A DNA stretch of 64,000 nucleotides from Oceanirhabdus seepicola. Its GTDB lineage: Bacteria > Bacillota > Clostridia > Clostridiales > Clostridiaceae. The stretch spans positions 1,240,001-1,304,000 of the forward strand of contig NZ_JAGSOJ010000002.1 of assembly GCF_023684385.1 (NCBI RefSeq), read 5' to 3'. This document shows positions 33,976-43,249 of this stretch, one piece after another (positions within the stretch are counted from its first letter, which is position 1; every line of letters starts with the position of its first letter). The translations under genes and the position numbers were made by a program. The notes beneath the pieces are model-generated. The model was not told the DNA's origin and ran no database searches. It saw only the letters and a list, made by a program, of their open reading frames with translations.

Positions 33976-36588
33976 ATGGGAAAAATAGTAATACTGGACT
34001 GTAATAGTCTTATGTACAGGGCATTTTACGGTTTACCACCTTTAACAAATTCAGAAGGGTTAACTACAAATGCAATATACGGAATATCTACTATGCTATT
34101 TAAAATTGCAGAGGACTTCGATCCTAAATACATAGCAGCTACGTTTGATAGAAAAGCACCTACTTTTAGACATGTAGAATATAAAGAATATAAAGCAGGA
34201 AGAAAGAAAATGCCGCCGGAGTTAGCGGAACAGATTCCTTACATAAAAGAGTTACTTCAGAATTTTGGAGCAGGCAAGTTTGAAATTGATGGTTTCGAAG
34301 CAGATGATATAATTGGTACAATTGCTAGAAAAGCTGAAAGTGAAGGAAAAGAAGTATTCATAGTAACAGGTGATAAGGATGCTCTTCAACTTGCAAGTGA
34401 TAACATAAAAGTTGTAATAAACAAAAAAGGGATGACACAGGTTGAGGTTTATGATAGAGAGAGAATAATTGAAGAGATGGGTGTAACCCCTACAGAATTT
34501 ATTGATGTAAAAGGATTGATGGGAGATAAATCAGATAATATACCTGGGGTTCCTGGTGTAGGAGAGAAAACTGCCCTGAAACTTATAAAAGAATATCATA
34601 CTGTAGAAAAAGTTTTGGAGAACCTTGATAAGGTAAAAGGAAAGAAGCTAAATGAGAATCTTACTAATTATGCAGAACAGGCAATCTTTAGTAAAAAATT
34701 GGCTACAATAAACACAGAAGTACCTATAGGATTTACAATGGATGAAATGGATTATGAGCAGAATAGAGATGTATCTAAATTAAGAGAGATGTTCTATAAA
34801 TTCCAGTTCAAGAGTCTTATTAGTAAGATTGGTGAGGAGCCAGTTGAGAGTGAGAATATAGATGAAGATGTTATAGAGGTTGATACAATAGAGGGATTGA
34901 AAAATATAACATCATCATTAGAGAAAGATGATACAATATATGTTCTACATAGAGTTGAGAATGTTAATAAGTTTACAGAGCTTCAACTAGTTGAATTCCA
35001 TGTGAGCAATGGAGCGACAATTTATCATGTGGATATTAAAAGGATTTTTGAGGATTATAGAGAAGTAGCAATTCAAGAATTGAGAAAAATATTTTCTAAT
35101 GAATTAAATGTTGTTGGACATGAAGTTAAGCATTTGTATACTGCATTGAGAAAGCTTGGTATAGAGGAGTTTATTTTCTCATTTGATTGTGAGATAGCAG
35201 CATATCTTATGGATCCAGGAAAGAAAGGATATTCTCTTGAAAGTCTGATTGAAGGACATTTGCATAGAGGAATCAATGAAGAGAATAAAGCTGTTGAGCT
35301 TATACACTATATTCCGCAAATGTACACTTTATTGAAAGATAAGTGTGACGAGTTGGACATTCATAAATTACTTTATGAAATCGAAATACCACTTACAAAG
35401 GTTATTTCAGATATGGAGTATGAAGGATTCAGAGTGGATAGTGATATCTTAAAAAGTCTTGGAGAGAAATTCAATAAAGAGATCACGAAAACAGAAAGTG
35501 AAATATATGATCTTTGTGGAGAGGAATTTAACATAAAATCACCAAAACAATTAGGTAAGATATTATTTGAAAAACTGGATTTACCAATAATTAAGAAAAC
35601 AAAGACAGGATACTCAACTAATGCTGAGGTTCTTGAGAAACTTCAGGATAAACATCCTGTTATAGATAAGATATTATTCTATAGACAGATAACAAAACTT
35701 AACTCCACTTATGTTGACGGGTTACAGAGTGTTGTAGATGAGGATAATAAAATACACACTTCATTTAATCAGACGGTAACAACTACTGGAAGGTTATCAA
35801 GTACTGAGCCTAATCTTCAGAATATACCTGTTAAGTATGAAATGGGGAGAGAAATAAGAAAAGTATTTATTCCAGAGGAAAACAGTATAATACTATCAGC
35901 TGACTATTCTCAGATAGAGCTTAGAGTGCTTGCACATATTTCAGATGATGAGACTCTTATAGATTCTTTCAAGAGTGAAGAGGATATTCATAGAAGAACT
36001 GCTTCAGAGGTGTTTGGAGTTCCTATGGATGAGGTAACATCAATAATGAGAAGTAATGCAAAGGCTGTAAACTTTGGAATTGTATATGGTATTGGAGATT
36101 TTAGTTTAGCTAAGGATCTTAATATTACTAGAAAAGAAGCTAAAACATATATAGATGCATATCTTAATAGATATCCTAAAGTTAAGGATTATCTAGATGG
36201 AATTATAGAAGAGGCAAAGAAGAGTGGCGAAGTTAGAACTATGTTAAATAGAAGAAGATTTATTCCAGAACTTGCTTCATCAAAGAAAATGATGATTGCA
36301 TTCGGGGAGAGACTTGCCATGAATACACCAATTCAAGGAAGTGCAGCTGATATAATTAAGATGGCTATGGTTAATGTTTGGAGAACTTTAAAAGAGAAAA
36401 ATTTAAAATCTAAAGTAATATTACAGGTTCACGATGAATTGTTGCTTAATGTTGTTAAAGGAGAAGAAGAGGAAATTATTAATATTCTTCAAAATGAAAT
36501 GAGAGCACATGTAGAAAAGGATATAGAATTTAAAGTTCCTATGGTTATTGATATAAATGAAGGGGCATCATGGTACGAAGCAAAATAA
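33976..36588 (+). CDS. polA: DNA polymerase I
   Basis: An 870-residue family A polymerase. Residues 1-290 form the 5' nuclease (ATFDRKAPTFRH, GFEADDIIGT, GDKSDNIPGVPGVGEKTA). Residues 300-470 are a 3'-5' exonuclease-like domain lacking the D-x-E catalytic residues, so proofreading is probably absent, as in other Gram-positive Pol I. The polymerase domain carries motif A (SADYSQIELRVLAH), motif B (RSNAKAVNFGIVYG) and motif C (VHDELL). It fills gaps and removes RNA primers during replication and repair. It starts an operon with coaE and a lytic transglycosylase gene. Confidence 0.98.
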   Translation: MGKIVILDCNSLMYRAFYGLPPLTNSEGLTTNAIYGISTMLFKIAEDFDPKYIAATFDRKAPTFRHVEYKEYKAGRKKMPPELAEQIPYIKELLQNFGAGKFEIDGFEADDIIGTIARKAESEGKEVFIVTGDKDALQLASDNIKVVINKKGMTQVEVYDRERIIEEMGVTPTEFIDVKGLMGDKSDNIPGVPGVGEKTALKLIKEYHTVEKVLENLDKVKGKKLNENLTNYAEQAIFSKKLATINTEVPIGFTMDEMDYEQNRDVSKLREMFYKFQFKSLISKIGEEPVESENIDEDVIEVDTIEGLKNITSSLEKDDTIYVLHRVENVNKFTELQLVEFHVSNGATIYHVDIKRIFEDYREVAIQELRKIFSNELNVVGHEVKHLYTALRKLGIEEFIFSFDCEIAAYLMDPGKKGYSLESLIEGHLHRGINEENKAVELIHYIPQMYTLLKDKCDELDIHKLLYEIEIPLTKVISDMEYEGFRVDSDILKSLGEKFNKEITKTESEIYDLCGEEFNIKSPKQLGKILFEKLDLPIIKKTKTGYSTNAEVLEKLQDKHPVIDKILFYRQITKLNSTYVDGLQSVVDEDNKIHTSFNQTVTTTGRLSSTEPNLQNIPVKYEMGREIRKVFIPEENSIILSADYSQIELRVLAHISDDETLIDSFKSEEDIHRRTASEVFGVPMDEVTSIMRSNAKAVNFGIVYGIGDFSLAKDLNITRKEAKTYIDAYLNRYPKVKDYLDGIIEEAKKSGEVRTMLNRRRFIPELASSKKMMIAFGERLAMNTPIQGSAADIIKMAMVNVWRTLKEKNLKSKVILQVHDELLLNVVKGEEEEIINILQNEMRAHVEKDIEFKVPMVIDINEGASWYEAK

Positions 36589-36608
36589 AGTAAGAGGTGA
36601 GTTCTAAA

Positions 36609-37229
36609 ATGCTTAAAATTGGACTGACTGGAGGGATTGGAAGTGGTAAGAGTACCATTTCCAATTTCTTAAAGGAAATTGGAATAAAAGTTGTGGATGC
36701 GGATAAAATCTCAAGAGAGGTTCTAGGTATATACCCTGAGATAAATGAGAGAATTAGAAATGAATTTGGAGAAAATGTATTTGTGCAGGATGGAAATCTT
36801 AACAGAAAAATGCTTGGAAACATAATTTTTCAAAATACTGAGAAGAAGAAGTCTTTTGAGAATATAATTATTCCCTATATCATAAAAGAAATAAGAGAGC
36901 GAATTGACGCATTAGAAAAAAATAGAGAAAAAATCATTGTTTTGGATGCACCAACTTTGATGGAGCAGAAACTTAACGAAGAAATGGATTATAACATAAC
37001 TGTATGGGTGGATAGAGAAACACAGATAGAAAGAGTAATGGGGAGAGATAAGAGTTCTATTGAGGAGGTTATCTCTAGAATTGATTCTCAAATGTCTCTT
37101 GATAAGAAGAAAGAGCTTAGTGATTTTATAATTGATAATAGAGGAGCTGTGCAAGATACGCTCCAACAGGTAAAAAAAGTATTGAGAGTTATTGAAGAAA
37201 TGGGGAAGGAAGAGAGTGAAAAAAGGTAA
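36609..37229 (+). CDS. coaE: Dephospho-CoA kinase
   Basis: A 206-residue P-loop kinase catalysing the last step of CoA synthesis, phosphorylation of dephospho-CoA. The Walker A motif GGIGSGKST lies at residues 8-16, VVDADKISREV follows, and the lid region is near RVMGRD. The ATG at 36609 lies 9 nt after AGAGGTG; the GTG at 36597 is inside that site. It lies 20 nt after polA, a common arrangement in clostridia, and overlaps the next gene by 14 nt. Confidence 0.95.
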   Translation: MLKIGLTGGIGSGKSTISNFLKEIGIKVVDADKISREVLGIYPEINERIRNEFGENVFVQDGNLNRKMLGNIIFQNTEKKKSFENIIIPYIIKEIRERIDALEKNREKIIVLDAPTLMEQKLNEEMDYNITVWVDRETQIERVMGRDKSSIEEVISRIDSQMSLDKKKELSDFIIDNRGAVQDTLQQVKKVLRVIEEMGKEESEKR

Positions 37230-37761
37230 AGTTATTTTATTATTATTGTTTGTTGCTTTAATTACGATAGTTGTTTTTCACAAAAAAATATTATCAATAT
37301 ATTATCCCATAAAGTTTCAAGAGCATGTAGAAACATTTTCAAAGGAATATGAAATGGATGAATATATTGTATATTCAATGATAAAAAATGAAAGTAATTT
37401 TGATGAAAAGGCAGAGTCTATTAGAGGGGCAAAGGGACTTATGCAGATAATGCCTTCAACAGCTGAATGGATAGAGAGTGTGAAGAAATTTGGATATTCA
37501 AATGCAAATCAATTATATGATGCCAAGCTGAATATAAGGATGGGATGTTGGTATATTTCAAACTTGATGGAAGAATTTCATGATACGGAAAAAGCTGTAG
37601 CAGCATATAATGCAGGAAGAGGAAATGTTGCCAAATGGTTGTGTAATGATGAATTTTCAAGAGATAATAAGTTGATTTTCATTCCCTTCAAAGAAACAGA
37701 TATATATCTTAAGCGTGTAATGTTCTCCTACAAAATGTATAAGTATATTTATGGCTCTTAA
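37216..37761 (+). CDS. Lytic transglycosylase (SLT domain), membrane-anchored
   Basis: A 181-residue protein with an N-terminal membrane helix (residues 5-21) and an SLT fold (about 34-175). The catalytic Glu59 is in the motif NESNFDEKAES, followed by GAKGLMQIMPSTAEW and AVAAYNAGRGNVAKW. It cleaves peptidoglycan with formation of anhydro-muramyl ends, on the outer side of the membrane. The GTG at 37216 follows AAGGA and overlaps the end of coaE; an upstream ATG at 37192 would overlap further and lacks a site. Confidence 0.92.
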   Translation: MKKGKVILLLLFVALITIVVFHKKILSIYYPIKFQEHVETFSKEYEMDEYIVYSMIKNESNFDEKAESIRGAKGLMQIMPSTAEWIESVKKFGYSNANQLYDAKLNIRMGCWYISNLMEEFHDTEKAVAAYNAGRGNVAKWLCNDEFSRDNKLIFIPFKETDIYLKRVMFSYKMYKYIYGS

Positions 37762-37829
37762 AGAATTTTTTATCCGGTACTTATTTAAGATACCTAAAAA
37801 AGAATTTTATGTAAAATATTAAAATACGA

Positions 37830-37857
37830 TTGACAAAAACATAAAATTTGATAAAAT
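37830..37857 (+). promoter_or_regulatory. Promoter of tRNA-Leu(GAG)
   Basis: A consensus TTGACA is followed after 16 nt by TAAAAT with a TG extension, 23 nt before the tRNA 5' end. Confidence 0.75.
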
Positions 37858-37880
37858 ATAGAAGTAGCCAAAATATACAT

Positions 37881-37967
37881 GCAGGTGTGGCGGAATTGGC
37901 AGACGCGCTACCTTGAGGGGGTAGTGGACTTATGTTCGTATGGGTTCAAGTCCCATCATCTGCACCA
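37881..37967 (+). tRNA. tRNA-Leu (anticodon GAG)
   Basis: A class II cloverleaf is visible: acceptor GCAGGTG with CATCTGC, D arm with GGCGGAATTGGCAGA, anticodon stem CTACC/GGTAG with loop TTGAGGG, a long variable arm, T-loop GGTTCAAGTCC and an encoded CCA. The GAG anticodon reads CUC and CUU. Confidence 0.96.
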
Positions 37968-37972
37968 AACAA

Positions 37973-38003
37973 AAAACTCACTGAAATTTCAGTGAGTTTT
38001 TTT
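37973..38003 (+). terminator. Terminator of tRNA-Leu(GAG)
   Basis: A perfect 12-bp stem (37973-37984 with 37989-38000) and AATT loop are followed by T residues. Confidence 0.9.
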
Positions 38004-38107
38004 ATTATTATAAATAAACCGTTATATGAAAGCGTCTTATAATTCAAACACTTTAGAAGGTCTTAATAAAAATGAAAAGAAAGAAGTCCCTAAGACAAAT
38101 AAAAGGT

Positions 38108-38128
38108 AGTTTCTGCCGAGCAGAACCT
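38108..38128 (-). terminator. Possible terminator of the NfnB/GltD-like gene
   Basis: A 9-bp stem with one mismatch (38120-38128 with 38108-38116) lies 33 nt past the stop on the minus strand and is followed by a T-rich tail. Its core resembles the inner hairpin of the element at 22659-22680. Confidence 0.4.
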
Positions 38129-38160
38129 CCATCATTTTACAGTATCAATTCTCCATTTCT

Positions 38161-39405
38161 TTAAAGCTCTCCACTATGTTTTTTTTGCATGTATTCGTCC
38201 ATTGCGTTAGCAACTTTTTTTGAGTAGTGAACAGCTTCAACTACAGTACGTGCTCCGGTAACAACATCACCAGAGGCAAAGATTCCTTCTCTTGTTGTTC
38301 TTCCACAATCATCAGTAATAACAAGACCAAGAGTGTTAACTTTTATTCCTTTTGAGGTGGAGACAATATTTGCTTTAGGACCTTGGCTAATGGCAATAAT
38401 TATGGAATTGCAAGGGAATAGTTTTTTAGTATCTCCAGTGACGAATTTCACTTCTCCATTCTTTTTAATTTTTTTTGTATCAATATATATAACTCCTTCA
38501 GGGGAGAATTCTACAGGGGTTTTAAATGTTTCAAATTGAACACCGTCTATTTTAGCATATTCAATTTCGTATTCTCTAGCAGACATATCTTCTATACCTT
38601 TTCTGTATAATATTGAAACGGTTTTAGCGCCATTTCTAAGAGCTGTTCTACCAACATCCATGGCAACGTTTCCTGCGCCTACAACACATACACTATCTCC
38701 AAGATTGTAGGCAGATGGTCCTTTTAGGTAGTCTATGGCATAATGAACATTTCCAAGAGTTTCACCTTTAATATCTAACTTTTTAGGTTTCCAAACTCCG
38801 GTGCCTATAAATATAGAATCATAACCATCTCTGAACATATTATCAATTGTTATAACAGGACCTACTAGTGTATTGGGTCTTATTTTAACTCCAAGGGCAA
38901 GTAGTTGTTGTTTTAAAGTTTCTAATATTCTTTTTGGTAATCTAAATTCAGGAATTCCATACTGAAGAACTCCTCCAATTTTATCATGAGCTTCAAAAAT
39001 AGTTACATCATAGCCTTTTAAGGCTAATATGAAGGCTATGGTAATGCCGGAAGGACCTGAACCGATTATACCAACTTTGCCTGTAAGTTTTTTCTCAGGA
39101 GCAAGATCTGCAATGCTTAATCTATACTCAGAAATATAATTTTCGATAGAACTTATCTGTACAGGTGATGATTTTAAGCTTAATATACAATTGCCTTCAC
39201 ATTGATGTTCATGTGGACATACCAATGAACATACAACAGATAATGGATTATTTTTAAAAAGTTTTTCTCCCGCCTCAGAAATATTACCCTCTAAAAGAAG
39301 CTTAATCATCTCGGGTATTGGAGTTGCTATAGGGCACCCTTTTACACAGCGTGGATTTTTGCATTGTAAACATCTTTTAGCTTCTTCTATAATGTGTTTT
39401 CCCAT
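38161..39405 (-). CDS. NAD(P)-binding iron-sulfur flavoprotein, GltD/NfnB-like
   Basis: A 414-residue oxidoreductase of the glutamate synthase small-subunit family. Residues 10-75 carry two Cys clusters for 4Fe-4S centres (C-L-Q-C-x-x-x-x-C and C-S-L-V-C-P-H). A GSGPSG FAD motif lies at about 115, GAGNVAMD for NAD(P) in the middle, and an ASGDVVTGA second FAD motif near the end. GltD feeds electrons to glutamate synthase; NfnB bifurcates electrons with NfnA. Neither GltB nor NfnA is adjacent, so the electron partner is unknown. At 414 residues it is shorter than the usual 450-470. It is monocistronic. Confidence 0.85.
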   Translation of the reverse strand: MGKHIIEEAKRCLQCKNPRCVKGCPIATPIPEMIKLLLEGNISEAGEKLFKNNPLSVVCSLVCPHEHQCEGNCILSLKSSPVQISSIENYISEYRLSIADLAPEKKLTGKVGIIGSGPSGITIAFILALKGYDVTIFEAHDKIGGVLQYGIPEFRLPKRILETLKQQLLALGVKIRPNTLVGPVITIDNMFRDGYDSIFIGTGVWKPKKLDIKGETLGNVHYAIDYLKGPSAYNLGDSVCVVGAGNVAMDVGRTALRNGAKTVSILYRKGIEDMSAREYEIEYAKIDGVQFETFKTPVEFSPEGVIYIDTKKIKKNGEVKFVTGDTKKLFPCNSIIIAISQGPKANIVSTSKGIKVNTLGLVITDDCGRTTREGIFASGDVVTGARTVVEAVHYSKKVANAMDEYMQKKHSGEL

Positions 39406-39852
39406 ATTGTCTCACCTTCCGTGTATCTAAATTTTCTATCTTTAGGAAATTGAAAAAAATTCCTAAAGGATTTATTGTATGTAATGTTGATTATATTAAT
39501 GGGTTACATTTTTCCCTAACGAAGTGCGTGAAACGCGCCTTTCTTAATTTAAAACTTATTTATCTTTATGTATTTTTCTCAAATATATAAATATTTATTA
39601 AATTCAACAATAAAAAGTATTTTATATGATTTTAGTTAGTGCTAGTTTTGTGGTTAAATCTTTATTACAGTTGTATAAATAAATGTGAAAAATAATAATT
39701 TGCATATATATGGAAAAAAATATTAAATAAATTTAACGAAATAATATGTAAAGAAAAAACTAGTCGCATTCGATATATATAATAGGGTAGAAAAATGAAT
39801 TTTAATATCGAATTTAATAGGATAAGAAATTTAACTTAACAGGAGGGGTAAG
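39406..39852. other. Long regulatory gap between divergent genes
   Basis: This 447-nt stretch has no gene. It holds the promoters of the GltD/NfnB-like gene (-) and the chemoreceptor (+). A 9-bp hairpin with an 11-nt loop lies at about 39435-39463, within the probable leader of the minus-strand gene. A small GC-rich hairpin (GTGCGT-GAA-ACGCGC) lies at about 39523-39537. The remainder is very AT-rich. Confidence 0.5.
39749..39776 (+). promoter_or_regulatory. Candidate sigma-D (flagellar/chemotaxis) promoter
   Basis: TAAA and TTCGATAT are spaced by 16 nt; the sigma-28 consensus is TAAA, 15 nt, GCCGATAA. The -10 keeps CGATA. It precedes a chemoreceptor gene, a typical target of this sigma factor. 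Confidence 0.4.
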
Positions 39853-41631
39853 ATGAAAACTATAGGTGGTAAAATAACTATTTTAATAATAGCTATGACT
39901 ATAGGTATAGGTGTGTTAATTGGAGGTTATGGAACATTTAGGAGTAAGGTGGATTCAGACAAGAATATTCAGGTTTTAGAAAATGTATTATTACAAGATT
40001 ATGATCAAAGTATTAAAAATGAAGTTCAAACAATAATAAGTATTATTGAAGCATCTTATAAAAAGTATGAAAATGGAGAAATTAGTTTTGAAGAAGCAAA
40101 AGAACTTGCGGCTCATATGGCTAGGAATGCTGGTTACGGTGAAGAAGGATATTTTTGGATAGATGATAGTAAAGGGAGAAATGTGGTGCATGCAGCCAAT
40201 AAGGATGCAGAAGGGAAAAATAGACTTGAATTGCAGGATGTAAATGGGAAATACATCATAAGAGAAATAATTCAAAATGGGATGAAAGGTGATGGTGGAT
40301 ATACAGATTATTGGTATCCCAAAAAAGGACAAACTGAGGCATTGCGTAAAAGAGCGTACTCTAGTTACTTTGAGCCTTTTGATTGGATTGTGGGTACAGG
40401 TAATTATGTAGATGATATAGAAATGATTGTAACTAATAATAGAAAAATAGCTGAAGATAACTTTAGAGATAGTGTAAAAGTTGTTGTGATATTTATCGGG
40501 ATTGCTATAATGGTTTCTTTAGTATTAGCTATATTTAGTGGCAAAAAAATTAGTAAGCCAATATTATTTATAACTGATTTGGTTGATAAAACAAGTAAGT
40601 TAGATCTGAAATCTGATGATCAATTCAATGAAATACTTAAATACAAAGACGAAACAGGGATTATTGGAAAAGCTGTTATGAACTTGAGAGGTGAATTGAG
40701 AGACATAATAGGAGAAATACAAAAGAATTCTAATTTTGTAAAGGAAAATACTGAAAGTTTATTAATATCAGTAAATGAGACAGTGGCATCAATTGATGCA
40801 GTAGCTAAAACTTCAGAAGAGATGGCTAAGGGAGCTGTGTCTCAAGCTGATGATTCTCAACGTAGTGCTGAAGAATTAGCGCATTTGGAAATGGAAATAA
40901 ACAATGCAATACAGAATGCTGAATTATTGAAAAACTATTCAAATAAAACTATAGTTGCTAATGAAAGTGGAATTGAGGCTATAGATGCATTAGGCAGTAG
41001 CTTAGAAAAAAATAATGAGGCTTCTTCTCAAACGGCATATAATATAATGCAATTGGCAGAAAGGTCTAAGTCAATTGATGAAATAGTAAACACCATACAA
41101 ACAATTGCAGAGCAAACAAATTTATTAGCATTAAACGCGGCTATAGAAGCTGCTAGAGCGGGAGAATCAGGGAGAGGATTCGCAGTTGTTGCTGATGAGA
41201 TAAGAAAACTATCGGAGCAAACGGCTCATTCAACTGAGGAAATAAAAAACATGATTTCTCAGATACAGAATGAAATAAGTGTTTCTAAAGAAAATATGGA
41301 TAAAGGAAATGTACTACTGAAAAACTCTAACGAATCAATGAAAGATGCATATACTGCATTTAAAACAATAGAACAATCAATAAATAGTATGACGAATCAA
41401 ACAGAGAAGCTTATAATAAGTATGGATAAAGTTGATTCAGGAAAAAATTCGGTTGTAAATTCAATTCAAGGTATAGCTGCCGTTACAGAAGAATCAGCAG
41501 CTGCTACTGAGGAAGTATCTTCATCTATGGAAGAACAAGCGAATACAATGGATAACATAAATGCTACAGTTGAAAAACTAGATAAGATTGTATTGACATT
41601 GGATCTACTTGTTAAAAAGTTCGGTATCTAG
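39853..41631 (+). CDS. Methyl-accepting chemotaxis protein with Cache sensor
   Basis: A 592-residue chemoreceptor. A first membrane helix lies at residues 7-25, then an extracellular single Cache domain to about residue 195 ([30 protein letters not shown]), a second membrane helix at about 208-228, a HAMP linker, and a long helical signalling region. The hairpin tip [19 protein letters not shown], which binds CheA and CheW, is intact. Single Cache receptors often sense organic acids or amino acids; this ligand is unknown. GGAGGGG precedes the ATG, and a sigma-D-like promoter lies about 75 nt upstream. It is monocistronic. Confidence 0.94.
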   Translation: MKTIGGKITILIIAMTIGIGVLIGGYGTFRSKVDSDKNIQVLENVLLQDYDQSIKNEVQTIISIIEASYKKYENGEISFEEAKELAAHMARNAGYGEEGYFWIDDSKGRNVVHAANKDAEGKNRLELQDVNGKYIIREIIQNGMKGDGGYTDYWYPKKGQTEALRKRAYSSYFEPFDWIVGTGNYVDDIEMIVTNNRKIAEDNFRDSVKVVVIFIGIAIMVSLVLAIFSGKKISKPILFITDLVDKTSKLDLKSDDQFNEILKYKDETGIIGKAVMNLRGELRDIIGEIQKNSNFVKENTESLLISVNETVASIDAVAKTSEEMAKGAVSQADDSQRSAEELAHLEMEINNAIQNAELLKNYSNKTIVANESGIEAIDALGSSLEKNNEASSQTAYNIMQLAERSKSIDEIVNTIQTIAEQTNLLALNAAIEAARAGESGRGFAVVADEIRKLSEQTAHSTEEIKNMISQIQNEISVSKENMDKGNVLLKNSNESMKDAYTAFKTIEQSINSMTNQTEKLIISMDKVDSGKNSVVNSIQGIAAVTEESAAATEEVSSSMEEQANTMDNINATVEKLDKIVLTLDLLVKKFGI

Positions 41632-41840
41632 GAACATGAAAGAATAAGTATAGTTTATTTTTGTTTAATGGGCCTTAATAAGAAAATTTGTGTAAATAGG
41701 AAAATTAAAGTGTCAAAGAGCTAAATAGATAAAAGATTATAATTTTGTAAAAAAAAGTTGCATAGATAACACATATAATGGGTTTATTGTTCATAATTAT
41801 TAATTAAAGAAAACATGCGAGATATTGGAGGTTTAGGTAA

Positions 41841-42401
41841 ATGAACAATAGATTCGGTAACGACTCTCCACCAGTTGAGATGAATAATAATATTTATAAT
41901 ATGGTATCTTTACAACCCAGTATTGCAGTTGATGAGATGAGATTCAGAACAATTGGTGGAGGACCAACAGGAACGGGAGCAGGATATGGTGGATTTGGTT
42001 TAGGCGGGGGAGTAGGAACATCTACAGGTGTGTTGCCTGGTATAGCATATACGGGTGGAGCTTATGGGCTTGCTAACCCATACTTTAATATAGGTGGTTA
42101 TCCATTACCAGGTGGTTATCCATTACCAGGTTTACCATCTAACTTAAATCTACCTAGTGGTGGTTTGTCAGTGCAAGGTGGGTATGATTTTTCAGGATAT
42201 GATGATGAAGATGATGACAGAGATAAGTATAAAGAAGATTATGATTATAATGATGTTAGATTGATACTCATGAAAATACAGAGATACAATCCAGGAATAT
42301 TTAAGGCTCTTATGAGAACAGGAATGCCTTATTATGAAGTAAGAAGGATTATTAGGAAGATTATAAGATTAACCATGCTTTATATGAAAGATGATGATTA
42401 G
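41841..42401 (+). CDS. Glycine-rich protein with basic-acidic C-terminus, possible spore-surface protein
   Basis: A 186-residue protein without a signal peptide or membrane helix. Residues 40-120 are Gly/Pro/Tyr-rich and include a tandem GGYPLP repeat. An Asp-rich stretch (DDEDDDRDKYKEDYDYND) follows, then a helical C-terminal part rich in Arg and Ile. The composition resembles coat or exosporium proteins of spore formers, but no family is recognised and this role is only inference. GGAGG precedes the ATG. It is monocistronic, followed by a pair of hairpins. Confidence 0.6.
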   Translation: MNNRFGNDSPPVEMNNNIYNMVSLQPSIAVDEMRFRTIGGGPTGTGAGYGGFGLGGGVGTSTGVLPGIAYTGGAYGLANPYFNIGGYPLPGGYPLPGLPSNLNLPSGGLSVQGGYDFSGYDDEDDDRDKYKEDYDYNDVRLILMKIQRYNPGIFKALMRTGMPYYEVRRIIRKIIRLTMLYMKDDD

Positions 42402-42501
42402 TGCAACACAGCGTAATCAAATATAATATCTTACAGCATATTTAATTACAACATGTAGCACTAGATTCTTTGAAAATATATTTTATAAAGATATTGTGGG
42501 A

Positions 42502-42562
42502 AGTGGGGGATTATGGAAAATTCTCCACTAAAACACCTTGTAAAACTTTTAATTTTACAAGG
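42502..42562 (+). promoter_or_regulatory. Two tandem hairpins upstream of the second GNAT gene
   Basis: Hairpin 1 pairs 42502-42510 with 42521-42529 (two G-U). Hairpin 2 pairs 42536-42545 with 42553-42562 perfectly and is followed by AAAATTTT. They lie 46 nt before the ATG at 42608. They may terminate the glycine-rich gene or form a leader attenuator. Confidence 0.45.
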
Positions 42563-42607
42563 AAAATTTTAAGTTTTGTAGAATATATAGATATACGAGG
42601 TGAAATT

Positions 42608-43120
42608 ATGTTAAGTATCTATGGTAAACTAGGTAACTATCATATTACTAGCGTTGGTAAAGAGGATTTAGAATATATGCATAAATGGTACAATTATCAG
42701 CAGTTCCTTAATCAACATGAATCAAGAATTCTTAATAGAGAAGAGTTTTATGATAGTTTTCTAGGATATGTTATAAGTAATCAAGAATTTTTTTTAAAGA
42801 TATCCATAGAAGATAAAACTGTTGGGATGGTTAAGGGTCATCTAAATAATGAAGATAAGAATGAACTATGGTTGACAGATGTTCTTATGGATAATGAAGT
42901 TATAAAAGAACAAGATTTTAAAGAGTTAATTGATGGTATTATCAAAATATTAGATGATGAGTTGCACATAGATGAATGTTATGTAGGTGTATTTATTGCA
43001 ACTGAGGAAAATAACGAGAGATGGAATAAAATTGGTTTTATACATGTGAGAACTATACATAATTATTTTACTATCAATAATGAAAAAATTGATGGAGATA
43101 TAATGGTTAAAAAGTGCTGA
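42608..43120 (+). CDS. GNAT-like acetyltransferase, divergent
   Basis: A 170-residue protein whose order of strands (LGNYHITSVGKEDLEYMHKW, then a central strand with KTVGMVKG, then VGVFIATEENNERWNKIGFIHV) follows the GNAT fold. The acetyl-CoA loop R-x-x-G-x-G is poorly kept, so the activity is uncertain. The ATG at 42608 is 6 nt after GAGGTG; the frame is open upstream through the hairpin region, which I treat as leader. No neighbour suggests a substrate. Confidence 0.65.
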   Translation: MLSIYGKLGNYHITSVGKEDLEYMHKWYNYQQFLNQHESRILNREEFYDSFLGYVISNQEFFLKISIEDKTVGMVKGHLNNEDKNELWLTDVLMDNEVIKEQDFKELIDGIIKILDDELHIDECYVGVFIATEENNERWNKIGFIHVRTIHNYFTINNEKIDGDIMVKKC

Positions 43121-43184
43121 GGTGTATTGGTAATCTTGACAATCTCTCCATAAAAAACTATAATTATATGTATACAATCTTATA

Positions 43185-43207
43185 GCGCAATTAATTGCGC
43201 ATTTTTA
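43185..43207 (+). terminator. Terminator of the divergent GNAT gene
   Basis: A perfect 6-bp GC-rich stem (43185-43190 with 43195-43200), extendable in the TTAA loop, is followed by ATTTTTATT. Confidence 0.8.
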
Positions 43208-43249
43208 TTATAACACCATATAACATATTTAAGTTTTAGGAGGGTTTAT

